Assembly: GCF_031760065.1 (NCBI RefSeq)
Contig: NZ_CP134500.1
Span: 4,960,001-5,024,000, forward strand
Direction of reading: 5' to 3'
Length of the DNA: 64,000 bases
Origin: Streptomyces durocortorensis
GTDB taxonomy: Bacteria > Actinomycetota > Actinomycetes > Streptomycetales > Streptomycetaceae
In this document: piece by piece, positions 18,393 through 31,856 of the stretch
Position numbering within the stretch: the stretch's first letter is position 1
Layout: each line of letters starts with the position of its first letter
Notes under the pieces: generated by a model
Told to the model about the DNA's origin: nothing
What the model saw: the letters and a program-made list of their open reading frames with translations, nothing else
The model's database searches: none
Program-made: the position numbers and the translations under genes

Positions 18393-19034
18393 ACTAGCGG
18401 GGTCCGGCTCGGGTGGGCGGATGGCTGAGATGCCGTACAGGAGCAGGTCGCAGAACTGGGTGAAGCGCACCCTGGCGGCCTCGGCGTCCTCGGGTCCTGC
18501 GCCGTCGCCCCGGGCGTGCACCTCCGTCCCGGCGGCCAGTCGCAGGGCCATCTCCGTCACCGCCTCCGGGGTGACGCCCGCCCTCAACTGCCCTTCCTCG
18601 CCCGCGCTGCGGAACATCTCCCGTACCGGCCGGAGCCAGGAGTCCGACCAGTCGTCGGCCCCCGGGATCTCGCTGGAGAGCCGTACGGCCGCACGTGCCA
18701 CGACATCGCGGTGGAGCAGTTCGAGCAGGGCCAGGAGCAGTAGGTGGGCCCTGCGCAGGGGGGTCACCGGGAGCTCGGCCACCTCGCTCACCCGCTCCTC
18801 GACGCGGGCGAGGCCGAGCTCCCCGAGCTCGGCGAGGAGCTGCCCTTTCGTGGGGAAGTGGAAGGTCAGCGCACCCGTCGTGACACCGGCCTCGCGGGCG
18901 ATGCGGTGCATGACCATGCTGCCGTAGCCATGCCGGTCGATCTCCCGCGCGGTGGCGTCCAGCAGAGCGCCGCGCGTCAGCAGGGACCTCTCCTGCTGTT
19001 TCGCCGGCCTCCTTCCCGTTCCGTCCGGTGCCAC
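18381..19034 (-). CDS. second TetR-family regulator, ArpA-like (possible pseudo-receptor)
   Basis: A 217-residue TetR protein. The recognition region GVTTGALTFHFPTKGQLL (about residues 51-68) and the later AVRLSSEIPG place it in the ArpA/pseudo-receptor group. Many clusters with a hormone receptor carry a second, hormone-insensitive paralogue that answers late products; that role is inferred. It is transcribed away from the transposase-like gene, with an AT-rich site in the intergenic region, and is followed by the SDR. Confidence 0.85.
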   Translation of the reverse strand: MAPDGTGRRPAKQQERSLLTRGALLDATAREIDRHGYGSMVMHRIAREAGVTTGALTFHFPTKGQLLAELGELGLARVEERVSEVAELPVTPLRRAHLLLLALLELLHRDVVARAAVRLSSEIPGADDWSDSWLRPVREMFRSAGEEGQLRAGVTPEAVTEMALRLAAGTEVHARGDGAGPEDAEAARVRFTQFCDLLLYGISAIRPPEPDPASKNT

Positions 19035-19144
19035 CGTGACCTCCCACTCCTGGTTCGCTGATCAACTCCCTACGCTCCCCGCGTCATCCGCCGTTCACAA
19101 CGCCGAGTTGACGAACTTGCACCCGGAAGGCATCCTCACTCTTC

Positions 19145-19173
19145 AAAAGAATAAGAATGATGGTTATGTTTTG
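19145..19173. promoter_or_regulatory. AT-rich operator-like element C (TetR / transposase-like intergenic)
   Basis: The core AATAAGAATGATGGTTATGT lies in the 187-base divergent gap between the second TetR gene and the first transposase-like gene. It is the best single match to the shared motif. It may serve both promoters. Confidence 0.6.
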
Positions 19174-19221
19174 GATGTCGCCGGCAGCCACCGCCGGCCA
19201 GGAGCCTTCAAGGAGCCAGTC

Positions 19222-20412
19222 ATGTCTGCACAGGCCACGGCGGTCCTCGGCGCACCGGAGAGCGCGCGGCGAGCAGGGCCGGAGGGCCTGACCGCCTACG
19301 CGGAGCGGGTCTTCGGGTATCTGCCCCGCAGTGACCAGCGCCGCTGGGCGGACGCCTATCTCAGAGGACTGCTGACCACGCCCGGGCGCAAGACCGTGCG
19401 GCGCATGGCCCGGACGCTGGGCCTGCCCGAGAGTGCGCCGCAGGCGCTCCAGCAGTTCATCAGTGCCAGCCCCTGGGAGTGGGCGCCCGCGCGGGTGGAG
19501 CTGGCCCGGATCGCGGCCGGACTGCTGCCCGACGCCGTCTGGACGGCCAGGCCTGTGCTGCTGCGCAAGCGGGGGAGCCATTCGGTGGGGCTGCGCGCGG
19601 GCATCCTCCCGGGTACCGGCCGACGGGTGAACTGCCAGGTCGGCATCGGTCTGTTCCTCTCCGGTGGCGGCCGCAGCATCCCGGTCGGCTGGCGCCTCCT
19701 CCTCGACGACACCTGGTGCGAGGACCCCGAGCGGCGCCGCCGCGCGCGGATTCCGGACGCGGTGACGCCCCGGCCCGCCTGGGCCCTCGTACTGGAGATG
19801 GTGGAGCAGTTCGCCGCCGCGGGGGTGGCCGAGTCCGCGCCCGTGGTGCTCGGCCGCGACTTCGCCCCCGGCGTCCATCAGTTGACCTCCCAACTCACCT
19901 GGCAGAGCCGGGACTTCGTCCTGGAGGTGCCGCCCGGGCAGCCGCTCACACCGGCGTCCCCCCGAGGGGCGGCCCCGTCCCCGGCCACCGCTTCCCCGGG
20001 CGACGCGGCGGCTCTCGTGGCGGCGCGCTGCCGGCGGACCGCCTCGGCACTGCCCGGGCGGGCGCAGCTGTTCTCGACCGCCGTACGTCTCCTCCCGTCG
20101 CGCCCCCCGGCAACCGCCGTGCACCAATCGCACCGGCTGGTCGCGGAGGTCGCCACCGCGCCGAAACGGCCCTCCCGGTTCTGGATCACCTCGCTCCGCG
20201 ACGCACCGCCGACCACCGTGCGCGGGCTCGCGCACCGCACAGTCCTGACCGATGTGGCGGTCCGGGACGTGCAGACCGAGCTCGGGCTCCTGGACTTCGA
20301 GGGCCGTTCCTTCCCGGGCTGGCATCACCACATGACGCTGGCCTCCGCCGCCTACCTCTACCGCCAACTGCGTGGCGCGAGCGTGCCGCAGGGATGGCCC
20401 GTCGGTCCCTGA
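19222..20412 (+). CDS. domesticated DDE (IS701-like) transposase homologue 1
   Basis: 396 residues from the ATG at 19222 (RBS AAGGAG). The N-terminal half (YLPRSDQRRWADAYLRGLL) and the central GSHSVGL...GRRVNCQVGIGLFL follow the IS701/DDE_5 transposase layout. However, the usual Asp-Asp-Thr-Gly before the Lys-rich turn is replaced by ARPVLLRKRG. The second Asp (V-x-A-D-x-x-Y-G) reads VVLGRDFAPG. So at least the first catalytic acid and probably the second are lost. I see no terminal inverted repeats. With an operator-like site upstream, a co-opted DNA-binding regulator is plausible. Confidence 0.65.
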   Translation: MSAQATAVLGAPESARRAGPEGLTAYAERVFGYLPRSDQRRWADAYLRGLLTTPGRKTVRRMARTLGLPESAPQALQQFISASPWEWAPARVELARIAAGLLPDAVWTARPVLLRKRGSHSVGLRAGILPGTGRRVNCQVGIGLFLSGGGRSIPVGWRLLLDDTWCEDPERRRRARIPDAVTPRPAWALVLEMVEQFAAAGVAESAPVVLGRDFAPGVHQLTSQLTWQSRDFVLEVPPGQPLTPASPRGAAPSPATASPGDAAALVAARCRRTASALPGRAQLFSTAVRLLPSRPPATAVHQSHRLVAEVATAPKRPSRFWITSLRDAPPTTVRGLAHRTVLTDVAVRDVQTELGLLDFEGRSFPGWHHHMTLASAAYLYRQLRGASVPQGWPVGP

Positions 20413-20530
20413 CCCACCAGGGGCCTGCCGTGGGGCCTGCCGTGGCCGAGGTGTCGCTCAGCCGGACACCGCGCCGTCCTGCCGTCGATCCCTCCGGGGG
20501 CTCCGCCCTCGGGCAACAGTGAGGAAGCCC

Positions 20531-21736
20531 ATGATTGACCACTGCCCGCCCGCTGTCCGTACCGGTCACGCCCTGCCGGTTCTGCCGCCTTCCCCTTCCC
20601 GCGACCTGGTCCTCGCCGAGCTGGCCTCCAGGGTCTTCGCCTCGCTGCCCCGCAGCGACCAGCGCCGCAAGGGCCTCCAGTATCTGGACGGACTGCTGAC
20701 CGTCCAGGGGCGCAAGTCGATCCGCAACATCGCCAAGCTGCTCGGAACCCAGGCCTCCGAGCAGAACCTGCACCACTTCATCAGCGACTCCACCTGGGAC
20801 TGGGTGCCCATCCGCCGGGCGCTGGCCGAAGCCGTGGACGCCGCCCTGCCGACCCGGGCCTGGGTAGTAAGACCCATGACCATCCCCAAGGCCGGACAGA
20901 ACTCCGTGGGGGTGGGCCGGCACTTCTCCCCGGCGCTCGGGCAGACCCTGAACGCGCAGCGCGCCATCGGCGTCTGGGCGACGTCGGAGTCCGCGGGCGT
21001 ACCGGTCAACTGGCGGCTACAGCTGCCTTCCTCGTGGCACACCGACGACGCCCGGCGCAGTCAGGCGGCGGTCCCGGAGGGTACGAGCGCGGAGAGCCTG
21101 CACGGCTGCGCGGTCGAGGCGTCCCGGGAGACCCAGCTCGGCTGGGGGCTGCCGGTGCGGCCCGTCGTCTTCGATCTGGACGAGGCGTCCGAGCCGCTCC
21201 TGAAGACGCTGGCCACCACGCACGTTCCGCTCATGGCGAGGGTGGGCGGGGACACCCTGCTCACCGTGACCGACCGGGTCATGTCGGGGCGGGAGCAGAG
21301 CACACTCCCCGCACACCGGATCATGGCCATGGCCGGGAACATGCGGCGACCGGTGCCGGGCAGGCGCCCCCTGTCGGGAGTGGTGAAGGACATGCCCCTC
21401 GCCGCCGCCGTACGCGTCGAACTCCCCTCGTATCCCCGGGGTTCCGAACACCGGCAGCTGGTGCTCCTGGGTGTGGGCGACTACGGCAGCCGCTGGCCGG
21501 CCGAGCTGTGGCTGTCCAACCTCACCACGGTCCCCATGGAGTACCTGGCCAGGCTGCGGCAGCTCACGGACCGGGCGGCCCATGACGCCACGGTGGTGGC
21601 CGACCGCGTGGGCATCCGGGACTTCACCGGGCGCTCCTTCAACGGCTGGCACCGGCACGTCACGCTCGCCTCGGCCGCCCACGCCGTCACCATCCTGGGT
21701 GACCGCACCTCGCATCTGCCGTACATCGCGGGCTAG
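20531..21736 (+). CDS. domesticated DDE (IS701-like) transposase homologue 2
   Basis: 401 residues from the ATG at 20531 (RBS GAGGAAG), a paralogue of the preceding protein. Both share SLPRSDQRRKGLQYLDGLL-like N-termini, a QNSVGVG/SHSVGL turn and a shared C-terminal end (DFTGRSFNGWHRHVTLASAA against DFEGRSFPGWHHHMTLASAA). The first catalytic Asp pair is replaced by RPMTIPKAG. An Asp is kept at the second site (VVFDLDEAS). No element ends flank the pair. Conserved paired copies inside a cluster argue for function other than transposition. Confidence 0.65.
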   Translation: MIDHCPPAVRTGHALPVLPPSPSRDLVLAELASRVFASLPRSDQRRKGLQYLDGLLTVQGRKSIRNIAKLLGTQASEQNLHHFISDSTWDWVPIRRALAEAVDAALPTRAWVVRPMTIPKAGQNSVGVGRHFSPALGQTLNAQRAIGVWATSESAGVPVNWRLQLPSSWHTDDARRSQAAVPEGTSAESLHGCAVEASRETQLGWGLPVRPVVFDLDEASEPLLKTLATTHVPLMARVGGDTLLTVTDRVMSGREQSTLPAHRIMAMAGNMRRPVPGRRPLSGVVKDMPLAAAVRVELPSYPRGSEHRQLVLLGVGDYGSRWPAELWLSNLTTVPMEYLARLRQLTDRAAHDATVVADRVGIRDFTGRSFNGWHRHVTLASAAHAVTILGDRTSHLPYIAG

Positions 21737-22026
21737 TTATCGAAGTCCGGCTTGGGTCCCCACCCACGGGCCCATAAGTTGGAGCGGCAGCCGAGGAACG
21801 GCCCCCCACCGGCGCCCCGCCGCCGGGCCCGTCCGGCGCACACGGTCCGCCGCGGCGTTGTCCGCACCGAGGGCCGGCCCGGGGCAGGGGACCAACCCCC
21901 GCACCCGCACCCCCCCACTTCCCCCCTCGCTCACGCACGCACATCTCGACCTCGCTGCCGCGAGCAGCGCTTCATGACCAGCCCCCGCGGTTCTCCCGGA
22001 CCGCCGAACTCCGTAGGGACGACCCC

Positions 22027-24144
22027 ATGCAGTCACCACCGCAGACCGCACAGGATCAGCCGACGCAGCACCCCGAGGACTGGAGCGCACAGGACTGGAG
22101 CGCGCTCGACCAGCGAGCCGTCGACACCGCCCGCGCCCTGGCCATGGACGCCGTGCAGCACGCCGGGCACGGACACCCGGGAACGGCGATGAGCCTCGCC
22201 CCGGCCGCGTACGTCCTCTTCCAGAAGGTCATGGCCCACGACCCCGCCGACCCCGGCTGGGAGGGGCGGGACCGGTTCGTCCTCTCCGCCGGTCACGCCA
22301 GCCTGCTGCTGTACGTCCAGCTGATGCTGGCGGGCTACCCGCTGACCCTGGACGACCTCAAGGCCTTCCGCCGCCACGGCAGCCTCACCCCCGGACACCC
22401 CGAGCACGGGCACACCCCCGGGGTGGAGACCACCACCGGACCGCTGGGGCAGGGCATCGCCAACGCGGTGGGCATGGCCATGGCCGCCCGCTACGAGCGG
22501 GGGCTCTACGACCCCGAGGCCGCCACCGGCACCTCCCCCTTCGACCACACGGTCTGGGTCATCGCGGGCGACGGCGACCTCCAGGAAGGCGTGTGCGCCG
22601 AGGCCTCGTCGCTCGCCGGACACCAGAAGCTGGGCAACCTCGTCGTGCTCTACGACGACAACCACATCTCGATCGAGGGGGACACCAGCACCGCGTTCTC
22701 CGAGGACGTCCTCCAGCGGTACGCCTCCTACGGCTGGCACGTGCAGCGGGTGGAGCCGAAGCCCGACGGCGACCTGGACCCCCGTGCCCTGCGCGAGGCG
22801 TTCCTCGCCGCCAAGGAGGTGCGCGACCGGCCCACCCTGATCGCCGCGCGCTCGGTCATCGCCTGGCCCGCCCCCCGTGCCAAGGGCACCGCCGCCGCGC
22901 ACGGGGCCGCCCTCGGCGCACAGGAGGTCGCTGCCACCAAGGAGGTCCTCGGCCTCGACCCGGCCCGCTCCTTCCACGTACCGGACGAGGTCCTCGCGCA
23001 CACCCGGACCGCCCTGGTCCGCGGCCGTGCCGCACACACCGCCTGGGCCGGGAAGCTGGCGCAGTGGCGCGACGCCCACCCCCGCCGGGCCGCGGAGTAC
23101 GACCGGATCACCCAGGGGCAGCCGCCGGCCGGGTGGGAGAACAAGCTCCCCGTCTTCGAGCCCGGCACCTCCGTCGCCACCCGCAAGGCGTCGGGCACCG
23201 TACTCGCCGCGCTGGGGCCGCTGCTGCCCGAGCTGTGGGGCGGCTCCGCCGACCTGGCCGGGTCCAACAACACCACGATCGACAGCAGTTCGTCCTTCCT
23301 GCCGCTGGGCAACGCCCTGCCGCAGGCCGACCCGTACGGCCGTACCGTGCACTTCGGCATCAGGGAACACGCCATGGCGTCCGTGATGAACGGGGTGGCG
23401 CTGCACGGCGCGACCCGCATCTACGGGGGCACTTTCCTGGTCTTCTCCGACTACATGCGCCCCGCCGTGCGGCTCGCCGCGCTGATGCGGCTCCCGGTCA
23501 CCTACGTGTGGACCCACGACTCGGTCGGGCTCGGCGAGGACGGCCCCACCCACCAGCCGGTCGAGCAGCTCGCCACCCTGCGGGCCATCCCCGGGCTGAA
23601 CGTCGTACGCCCCGCCGACGCCAACGAGACGGCGGCCGCCTGGGCGGAGATCCTGCGCCGGCACAGCGCCGACCCGGCCCCGCACGGGATCGTGCTGTCG
23701 CGGCAGAACCTGCCCGTCTACCCGCCCAACGAGCTTGTCCCGCGCGGCGGTTACGTCTTCCGTGAGGCCGAGGGCGGGGTTCCGCAGGCGCTGCTCGTGG
23801 CCACCGGTTCCGAGGTGTCCCTGGCGGTCGCCGCCCAGGAGCTGCTGGCGAAGCGCGGTATCGCGGCCCGGGTGGTGTCGATGCCCTGCCTGGAATGGTT
23901 CATGGAGCAGGACCGCTCCTACCGGGACCAGGTGCTGCCACCCGACGTACGCGTACGGGTGACGGTCGAGGCCGGAGTGGGTCTCGGCTGGGACCGCATC
24001 GCGGGCGAGGCGGGGCGCGTGATGTCCCTGGAGCGGTTCGGCGCCTCGGCCGACGGCGCGCTGCTCTTCCGCGAGTTCGGCTTCACCCCCGAGGCGGTCG
24101 CCGCCGAGGTGGAGACCGCCATGGAGAAGGCGGCCCGCCGATGA
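22027..24144 (+). CDS. transketolase
   Basis: The 705-residue enzyme has full family length. The thiamine diphosphate motif GDGDLQEGV...N lies near residues 183-215. The N-terminal GHGHPGTAMSLAP and the pyrimidine-domain FGIREHAM are present. It interconverts sugar phosphates and yields erythrose 4-phosphate, one of the two DAHP synthase substrates. It opens a five-enzyme plus-strand operon with the shikimate genes, so it is most likely a pathway-dedicated copy. It shares ATGA with aroA. Confidence 0.93.
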   Translation: MQSPPQTAQDQPTQHPEDWSAQDWSALDQRAVDTARALAMDAVQHAGHGHPGTAMSLAPAAYVLFQKVMAHDPADPGWEGRDRFVLSAGHASLLLYVQLMLAGYPLTLDDLKAFRRHGSLTPGHPEHGHTPGVETTTGPLGQGIANAVGMAMAARYERGLYDPEAATGTSPFDHTVWVIAGDGDLQEGVCAEASSLAGHQKLGNLVVLYDDNHISIEGDTSTAFSEDVLQRYASYGWHVQRVEPKPDGDLDPRALREAFLAAKEVRDRPTLIAARSVIAWPAPRAKGTAAAHGAALGAQEVAATKEVLGLDPARSFHVPDEVLAHTRTALVRGRAAHTAWAGKLAQWRDAHPRRAAEYDRITQGQPPAGWENKLPVFEPGTSVATRKASGTVLAALGPLLPELWGGSADLAGSNNTTIDSSSSFLPLGNALPQADPYGRTVHFGIREHAMASVMNGVALHGATRIYGGTFLVFSDYMRPAVRLAALMRLPVTYVWTHDSVGLGEDGPTHQPVEQLATLRAIPGLNVVRPADANETAAAWAEILRRHSADPAPHGIVLSRQNLPVYPPNELVPRGGYVFREAEGGVPQALLVATGSEVSLAVAAQELLAKRGIAARVVSMPCLEWFMEQDRSYRDQVLPPDVRVRVTVEAGVGLGWDRIAGEAGRVMSLERFGASADGALLFREFGFTPEAVAAEVETAMEKAARR

Positions 24145-25424
24145 CACCGCAGATATCCCGGCTGCGCCCGCTGTCCGCGCGTATCCCCGGCTCCAAGAGC
24201 ATCACCACCAGGGCCCTGCTCCTGGCCGCTGCGGCGAAGGGCACCAGCACGCTGTGGGCCCCTCTGGTCAGCCACGACACCCTCGCCTTCAGGGCGGCCC
24301 TCGGCAGCCTCGGCGTGGCGGTCGAGACCAGCCCCAGCGACCAGTTCTGGGACGTGACCGGCAACGGCCGCGGCCCCGTCGGCACGGGCGAGGTGTGGTG
24401 CGCCGACGCCGGTACGGCGGCCCGCTTCCTGCCCCCGTTCAGCGCGGCGGGCGAGGGGACCTTCACCTTCGACGGCTCCGAACAGCTCAGGGCCCGGCCG
24501 CTGAGCCCGCTGATGAAGGCCATGACCGCGCTCGGCGCCGAGCTGGAGACCCCGGTCCCGGGCCGCTTCCCGCTGACCGTACGGGCCAGTGGCCTGGAGG
24601 GCGGCGAGCTGCGGGTGGACTCCTCCATGAGCAGCCAGTTCCTCAGCGGCCTGCTGATGACCGCCCCCCTGATGCGGCATCCGGTCCGGGCCGACCTGAG
24701 CGGCTCCGTCAGCCGTCCCTACCTCGACATGACGCTGGCCCTGATGCGGCGCTTCGGCGCGGACGTCCAGGAGTCCGGGGACGGGGTGGTCGAGGTGCGG
24801 CCGGGCGGCTACCGGCCCGCCGCCGTCGTCATCGAACCCGACGCCTCCACCGCCTCGTACGTCTTCGCGGCCGCCGCCGCGACCGAGCACCGGGTGACCG
24901 TGCCCGGCCTCTGCGGCCGCAGCCTCCAGGGCGACCTGCGGTTCGTGGACACCCTGCGGCAGCTGGGCGCCCGGGTGGAGGTGTCGGACCGGGACGTCAC
25001 CGTGACCGGCACCGGACGGCTGCGCGGCGGTCTCACCCTCGACATGGGCGACATCTCCGACACCTTCATGACCCTCGCGGCGATCGCTCCGCTCGCCGAC
25101 GCGCCCCTGACCATCGGCGGGGTGCGGCACGCCCGGTTCAAGGAGTCGGACCGCATAGCGGCGGTGGCGCAGAACCTGCGCGCCTGCGGCATCCGGGTGG
25201 ACGAGACGGAGGACTCGGTCACCGTCCACCCCGGCCCGCTGCGGCCCGCCCGCATCGCCTGCCACCGCGACCACCGGATCGCCATGGCGTTCTCGGTCCT
25301 GGGGCTGGCCGCGCAGGTTCCGCTGACGCTCGACGACCCGTCCTGCGTCACGAAGACCTTCCCCGGCTTCCACCAGGAGATGGCGCGGCTCTTCCCGTAC
25401 TACGAAGTGCCGGAGTACCGCTGA
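24141..25424 (+). CDS. aroA: 3-phosphoshikimate 1-carboxyvinyltransferase (EPSP synthase)
   Basis: 427 residues, starting in an ATGA overlap with the transketolase. It carries [14 protein letters not shown] near the N-terminus, [13 protein letters not shown] (the family GNAGTA(L/M)RF motif with Asp for Asn) and RFKESDRI. The enzyme adds the enolpyruvyl group of PEP to shikimate 3-phosphate. It is probably a second copy dedicated to the cluster; a primary copy elsewhere is expected but outside this window. Confidence 0.93.
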   Translation: MTPQISRLRPLSARIPGSKSITTRALLLAAAAKGTSTLWAPLVSHDTLAFRAALGSLGVAVETSPSDQFWDVTGNGRGPVGTGEVWCADAGTAARFLPPFSAAGEGTFTFDGSEQLRARPLSPLMKAMTALGAELETPVPGRFPLTVRASGLEGGELRVDSSMSSQFLSGLLMTAPLMRHPVRADLSGSVSRPYLDMTLALMRRFGADVQESGDGVVEVRPGGYRPAAVVIEPDASTASYVFAAAAATEHRVTVPGLCGRSLQGDLRFVDTLRQLGARVEVSDRDVTVTGTGRLRGGLTLDMGDISDTFMTLAAIAPLADAPLTIGGVRHARFKESDRIAAVAQNLRACGIRVDETEDSVTVHPGPLRPARIACHRDHRIAMAFSVLGLAAQVPLTLDDPSCVTKTFPGFHQEMARLFPYYEVPEYR

Positions 25425-25485
25425 TGACCACGTACGCGCGCCGGAGGAAGGCGCAGTCCAAAGCCCACAGGAAAGCAGGGAAAGG

Positions 25486-25489
<4 letters not shown>
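25424..25489 (+). CDS. possible 21-residue basic micro-ORF between aroA and aroC
   Basis: ATG 25424 overlaps the aroA stop (TGATG), and the TGA at 25487-25489 overlaps the aroC start (ATGA). The peptide ([21 protein letters not shown], 21 residues; shown here as [11 protein letters not shown]... to GKG) is almost half Lys/Arg. It might simply keep ribosomes moving between genes in a fully coupled operon, or it might be a real small protein. No family is recognised. Confidence 0.35.
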
Positions 25490-29184
<3,695 letters not shown>

Positions 29185-29244
29185 GGCCTCTCCTCTCTCC
29201 GGCTCCATGACTATCACCACGGCTGGCCCGGGGGCGATCACTAT

Positions 29245-29275
29245 GCAAAGATAATAATGAGCACTATGTTTTTTG
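29245..29275. promoter_or_regulatory. AT-rich operator-like element D (NmrA/MFS intergenic)
   Basis: The core GATAATAATGAGCACTATGT followed by a T-run matches element B (AATAATG...TATGT). It sits between the divergent NmrA-like and MFS genes. It may place the exporter under receptor control. Confidence 0.55.
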
Positions 29276-29336
29276 TCGGGCGGCCGTTCCCCCCGCCGCT
29301 CCGCGGCCCGGCCGCACTCACCCTGGAGGAAGTACG

Positions 29337-30836
29337 TTGACCACGAACAGCACAACACCCCGCCGGGCCTGGCTCGGCTTCACCCTGGTCCTCAGCCTGG
29401 TCGGGCTGGTGGCGATGGACAACTCCGTGCTCTACCTCGCGATGCCGAGCATCAACGAGGCGATCTCCCCCAGCGCGGGCCAGTCCCTGTGGATCGTCGA
29501 CATCTACGGCTTCGTGGTGGCCTCGCTGCTCATCGCGTTCGGCAACCTCGGCGACCGGCACGGCCGGCTGAAGTTCCTGCTCGGCGGCGCGATGCTCTTC
29601 GGTATCGGCTCGGCGGGCGCCACCTTCGCCACCAGCCCGGAACTCCTCATCGCCTCACGCGGGCTGATGGGACTCGGTGGCGCGACGCTGCTGCCCTCGG
29701 GCCTGGCGATCGTCAGCAACCTCTTCCCCGACGCGAAGCAGCGGGCCCGGGCGATCGGGATCTTCGCGGCCACCTTCGCGGCGGGCTTCGCGGTCGGCCC
29801 GGTCGCGGGCGGTCTGCTCCTCGACCGCTTCTGGTGGGGCTCGGTGTTCCTGATCAACCTCCCCGTCGTGGTGGTCTTCCTGGCCTTCGCCCCGAAGCTC
29901 CTCAAGGAGGTCCGGGAGGCCCGGCCCGGCCGGGTGGACGCGCTGAGCGTGGTGCAGTCCGCGGTCGGCATCCTGCTCGCCGTCTACTCCGTCAAGGCCG
30001 CCGCGGCCGAGGGGTTCTCGCTGGAGCAGCTCGCCATCGGCGTGCTGGGTGTGGCCATCCTGGTCTGGTTCGTGCGCCGGCAGTTCACGCTGGAGGAGCC
30101 GCTGCTCGACCTCGGCCTCTTCCGCGACCGGGTCTTCACCGTCGCCGTACTGACCGGACTCCTCTCCCTGGTGGCCTGGGCCGCGGCCGGGTACCTCAGC
30201 GGTGTCTACCTCCAGTCGGTGCTCGGCTTCACGGTGCTCACCGCGGCGTTCCTCGCCCTGCCCGGCGCGGCCGTGCTCACCGTGGCCTGCATCGGCACGG
30301 CGGGTGTCGTCGACCGGATCGGCAAGCGGGCCTCGCTGATCGCCTCGCACTTCTTCATCGGCACCGGGCTCCTGCTGCTGATGTTCACCGGCACCTCCGC
30401 CGGTGCGGCGCTGTACATCGCCTCGACCGTCATCGCGGGCGTCGGCTACGGGCTCTCCTTCAGCCTGGTCGCGGAGACCGCCGTCGCGGCGGTGCCCGCC
30501 GAGCGGGCCGGTTCGGCCGGGGCGATCGCGGAGATGAGCAACGAGCTGGGCGGCGCGCTCGGCATCTCCCTGCTCGGCTCGCTCGCCGCGTTCTTCTTCC
30601 GCTTCCTCGGCCCCGGTACGGCGGGCACCCTCGACACGACGCTGTCCACGCCGGGGCTGTCCGACGAGACGGCCGCCCAGGCCAAGGACGCCTTCGTCAC
30701 CGGACTGCACGCGGCGATCGGCGTCGCGGCCGCGCTCACGCTCGCGCTCGGCGTTCTCGCGGTGCGCTGGCTGCCGCGCGAGGACCGGGACACGACGGCC
30801 GGGGCCCCGGACCGGCAGGAGCAGACCGTGTCCTGA
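29337..30836 (+). CDS. MFS drug exporter, DHA2 (14-TMS) family
   Basis: 499 residues from TTG 29337 with RBS GGAGGAAG. It is strongly hydrophobic with about 14 membrane helices. It has the loop 2-3 motif GNLGDRHGRLKFLLGG and motif C-like GFAVGPVAGG. DHA2 transporters export amphiphilic compounds by proton antiport; QacA and many antibiotic self-resistance exporters belong here. Its position at the end of half A suggests product export. It is a close paralogue of the MFS gene at 31.9 kb. Confidence 0.9.
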   Translation: MTTNSTTPRRAWLGFTLVLSLVGLVAMDNSVLYLAMPSINEAISPSAGQSLWIVDIYGFVVASLLIAFGNLGDRHGRLKFLLGGAMLFGIGSAGATFATSPELLIASRGLMGLGGATLLPSGLAIVSNLFPDAKQRARAIGIFAATFAAGFAVGPVAGGLLLDRFWWGSVFLINLPVVVVFLAFAPKLLKEVREARPGRVDALSVVQSAVGILLAVYSVKAAAAEGFSLEQLAIGVLGVAILVWFVRRQFTLEEPLLDLGLFRDRVFTVAVLTGLLSLVAWAAAGYLSGVYLQSVLGFTVLTAAFLALPGAAVLTVACIGTAGVVDRIGKRASLIASHFFIGTGLLLLMFTGTSAGAALYIASTVIAGVGYGLSFSLVAETAVAAVPAERAGSAGAIAEMSNELGGALGISLLGSLAAFFFRFLGPGTAGTLDTTLSTPGLSDETAAQAKDAFVTGLHAAIGVAAALTLALGVLAVRWLPREDRDTTAGAPDRQEQTVS

Positions 30837-30891
30837 GGACGTGGGACCCGCGACAGGGTGTGGAACCCGCGACAGGACGTGGGGCCCGCGA

Positions 30892-30932
30892 CCCGCCCCT
30901 GGCGTACGTGTTCCGAGTACGCCAGGGGCGGG
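30892..30932. terminator. perfect 16-bp hairpin between MFS and XRE-type genes
   Basis: Arms 30892-30907 and 30917-30932 pair perfectly around a 9-base loop, between converging genes. Just upstream (30838-30890) are about three degenerate copies of an 18-20 base unit (GACGTGGGACCCGCGACAGG-like). It is likely a bidirectional terminator. Confidence 0.85.
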
Positions 30933-30942
30933 CGCGGGCCTT

Positions 30943-31824
30943 TCAGCGCCGCTCGGCCCGTACGGTCACCGACTCGGGCTCGTCGCCCCCGCTCTGCTGG
31001 TTCAGCACGCGCAACGCGTCCGCGGAGGTCGCGTCGTTGGGGGTGTAGATCTCGACGCGGTGGTCGGGGCTGTCGGGCTGGAGCCACACCTGGTAGTCCA
31101 CGCTCACCGCGCCGACGGTGGGATGTTGCAGATGCATGGCCCCCGTCGTGCAGTCGGAGACGTCACCCGTCGCCCACATCGCGCCGAAGTCTGGGCTGTT
31201 CATGGTGAGTTCGCCGATAAGTCCGGCGAGCCGGGCGTCCGTGGGATAGCGGCCGGCGGTGAGACGCAGATAGGCGACGTGGACCTTGGCCAGATCCGGC
31301 CAGTTGCGGTACATGTCGCGGGTGTGCGGGTCGAGGAAGAACATCCGCGGGATCGACGGACGCTCCGCCGGATTCCGCGGCGCCTCGTAGGGGATGTGCT
31401 CGGCGACCAGCGCGTGCCCGGTGCGGTTCCACGCGAGGACGTCGCCCCGTCTGCCGAGCACCACCGCGGGGGTGGCCTCGCCCAGGGACTCCAGGAGGGT
31501 CAGAACCCGCGCGTGGGGCTCCTCGCGGGGCGGCTCGCCCAGACCGGGCTTCACCGACTGCCGGGCGAGGTTGTGCAGATGGACGGTCTCCACCTGATCG
31601 AGCCGGAGCACCCGGGCGAGCGCGTCGAGCACCTGCTCGGAGGCGGTCTCCGCCTGCCCCTGCTCCAGACGCGTGTAGTACCCCGCACTCACCCCCGCGA
31701 GCTGGGCCAGCTCCTCCCGTCTGAGACCGGGGACCCGGCGGGAGGTGCCGTAGGTCAGCAGACCGATCTCAGCCGGAGTGACCCGGTCACGGCGGCTCTT
31801 CAGGAACGTTCCGAGGCTCTCCAT
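30943..31824 (-). CDS. XRE-family regulator with MmyB-like ligand domain
   Basis: 293 residues from the ATG complementary to 31822-31824. The N-terminal helix-turn-helix lies around residues 30-80 (LRREELAQLAGVSAGYYTRLEQG, partial). A C-terminal MmyB-like ligand-binding domain includes WNRTGHAL, RNPAERPSIPRMFF and the FGAMWATGDVSD motif. Such regulators often control adjacent oxidoreductase or efflux genes. Here the target is probably the divergent MFS gene, with repeats in the shared promoter. Confidence 0.85.
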   Translation of the reverse strand: MESLGTFLKSRRDRVTPAEIGLLTYGTSRRVPGLRREELAQLAGVSAGYYTRLEQGQAETASEQVLDALARVLRLDQVETVHLHNLARQSVKPGLGEPPREEPHARVLTLLESLGEATPAVVLGRRGDVLAWNRTGHALVAEHIPYEAPRNPAERPSIPRMFFLDPHTRDMYRNWPDLAKVHVAYLRLTAGRYPTDARLAGLIGELTMNSPDFGAMWATGDVSDCTTGAMHLQHPTVGAVSVDYQVWLQPDSPDHRVEIYTPNDATSADALRVLNQQSGGDEPESVTVRAERR

Positions 31825-31856
31825 GCATCCGAGCGTAGAGCGCCCGCCAGCCCTGT

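Noticed and set aside
19222..21736. Active insertion sequence
   Set aside because: No terminal inverted repeats or target duplications are visible, and catalytic acids are replaced in both proteins.
21737..22026. Possible gene in the gap before the transketolase
   Set aside because: The 290 bases give only C/P-rich or G/R-rich frames without RBS or domain, so it is most likely leader or promoter sequence.
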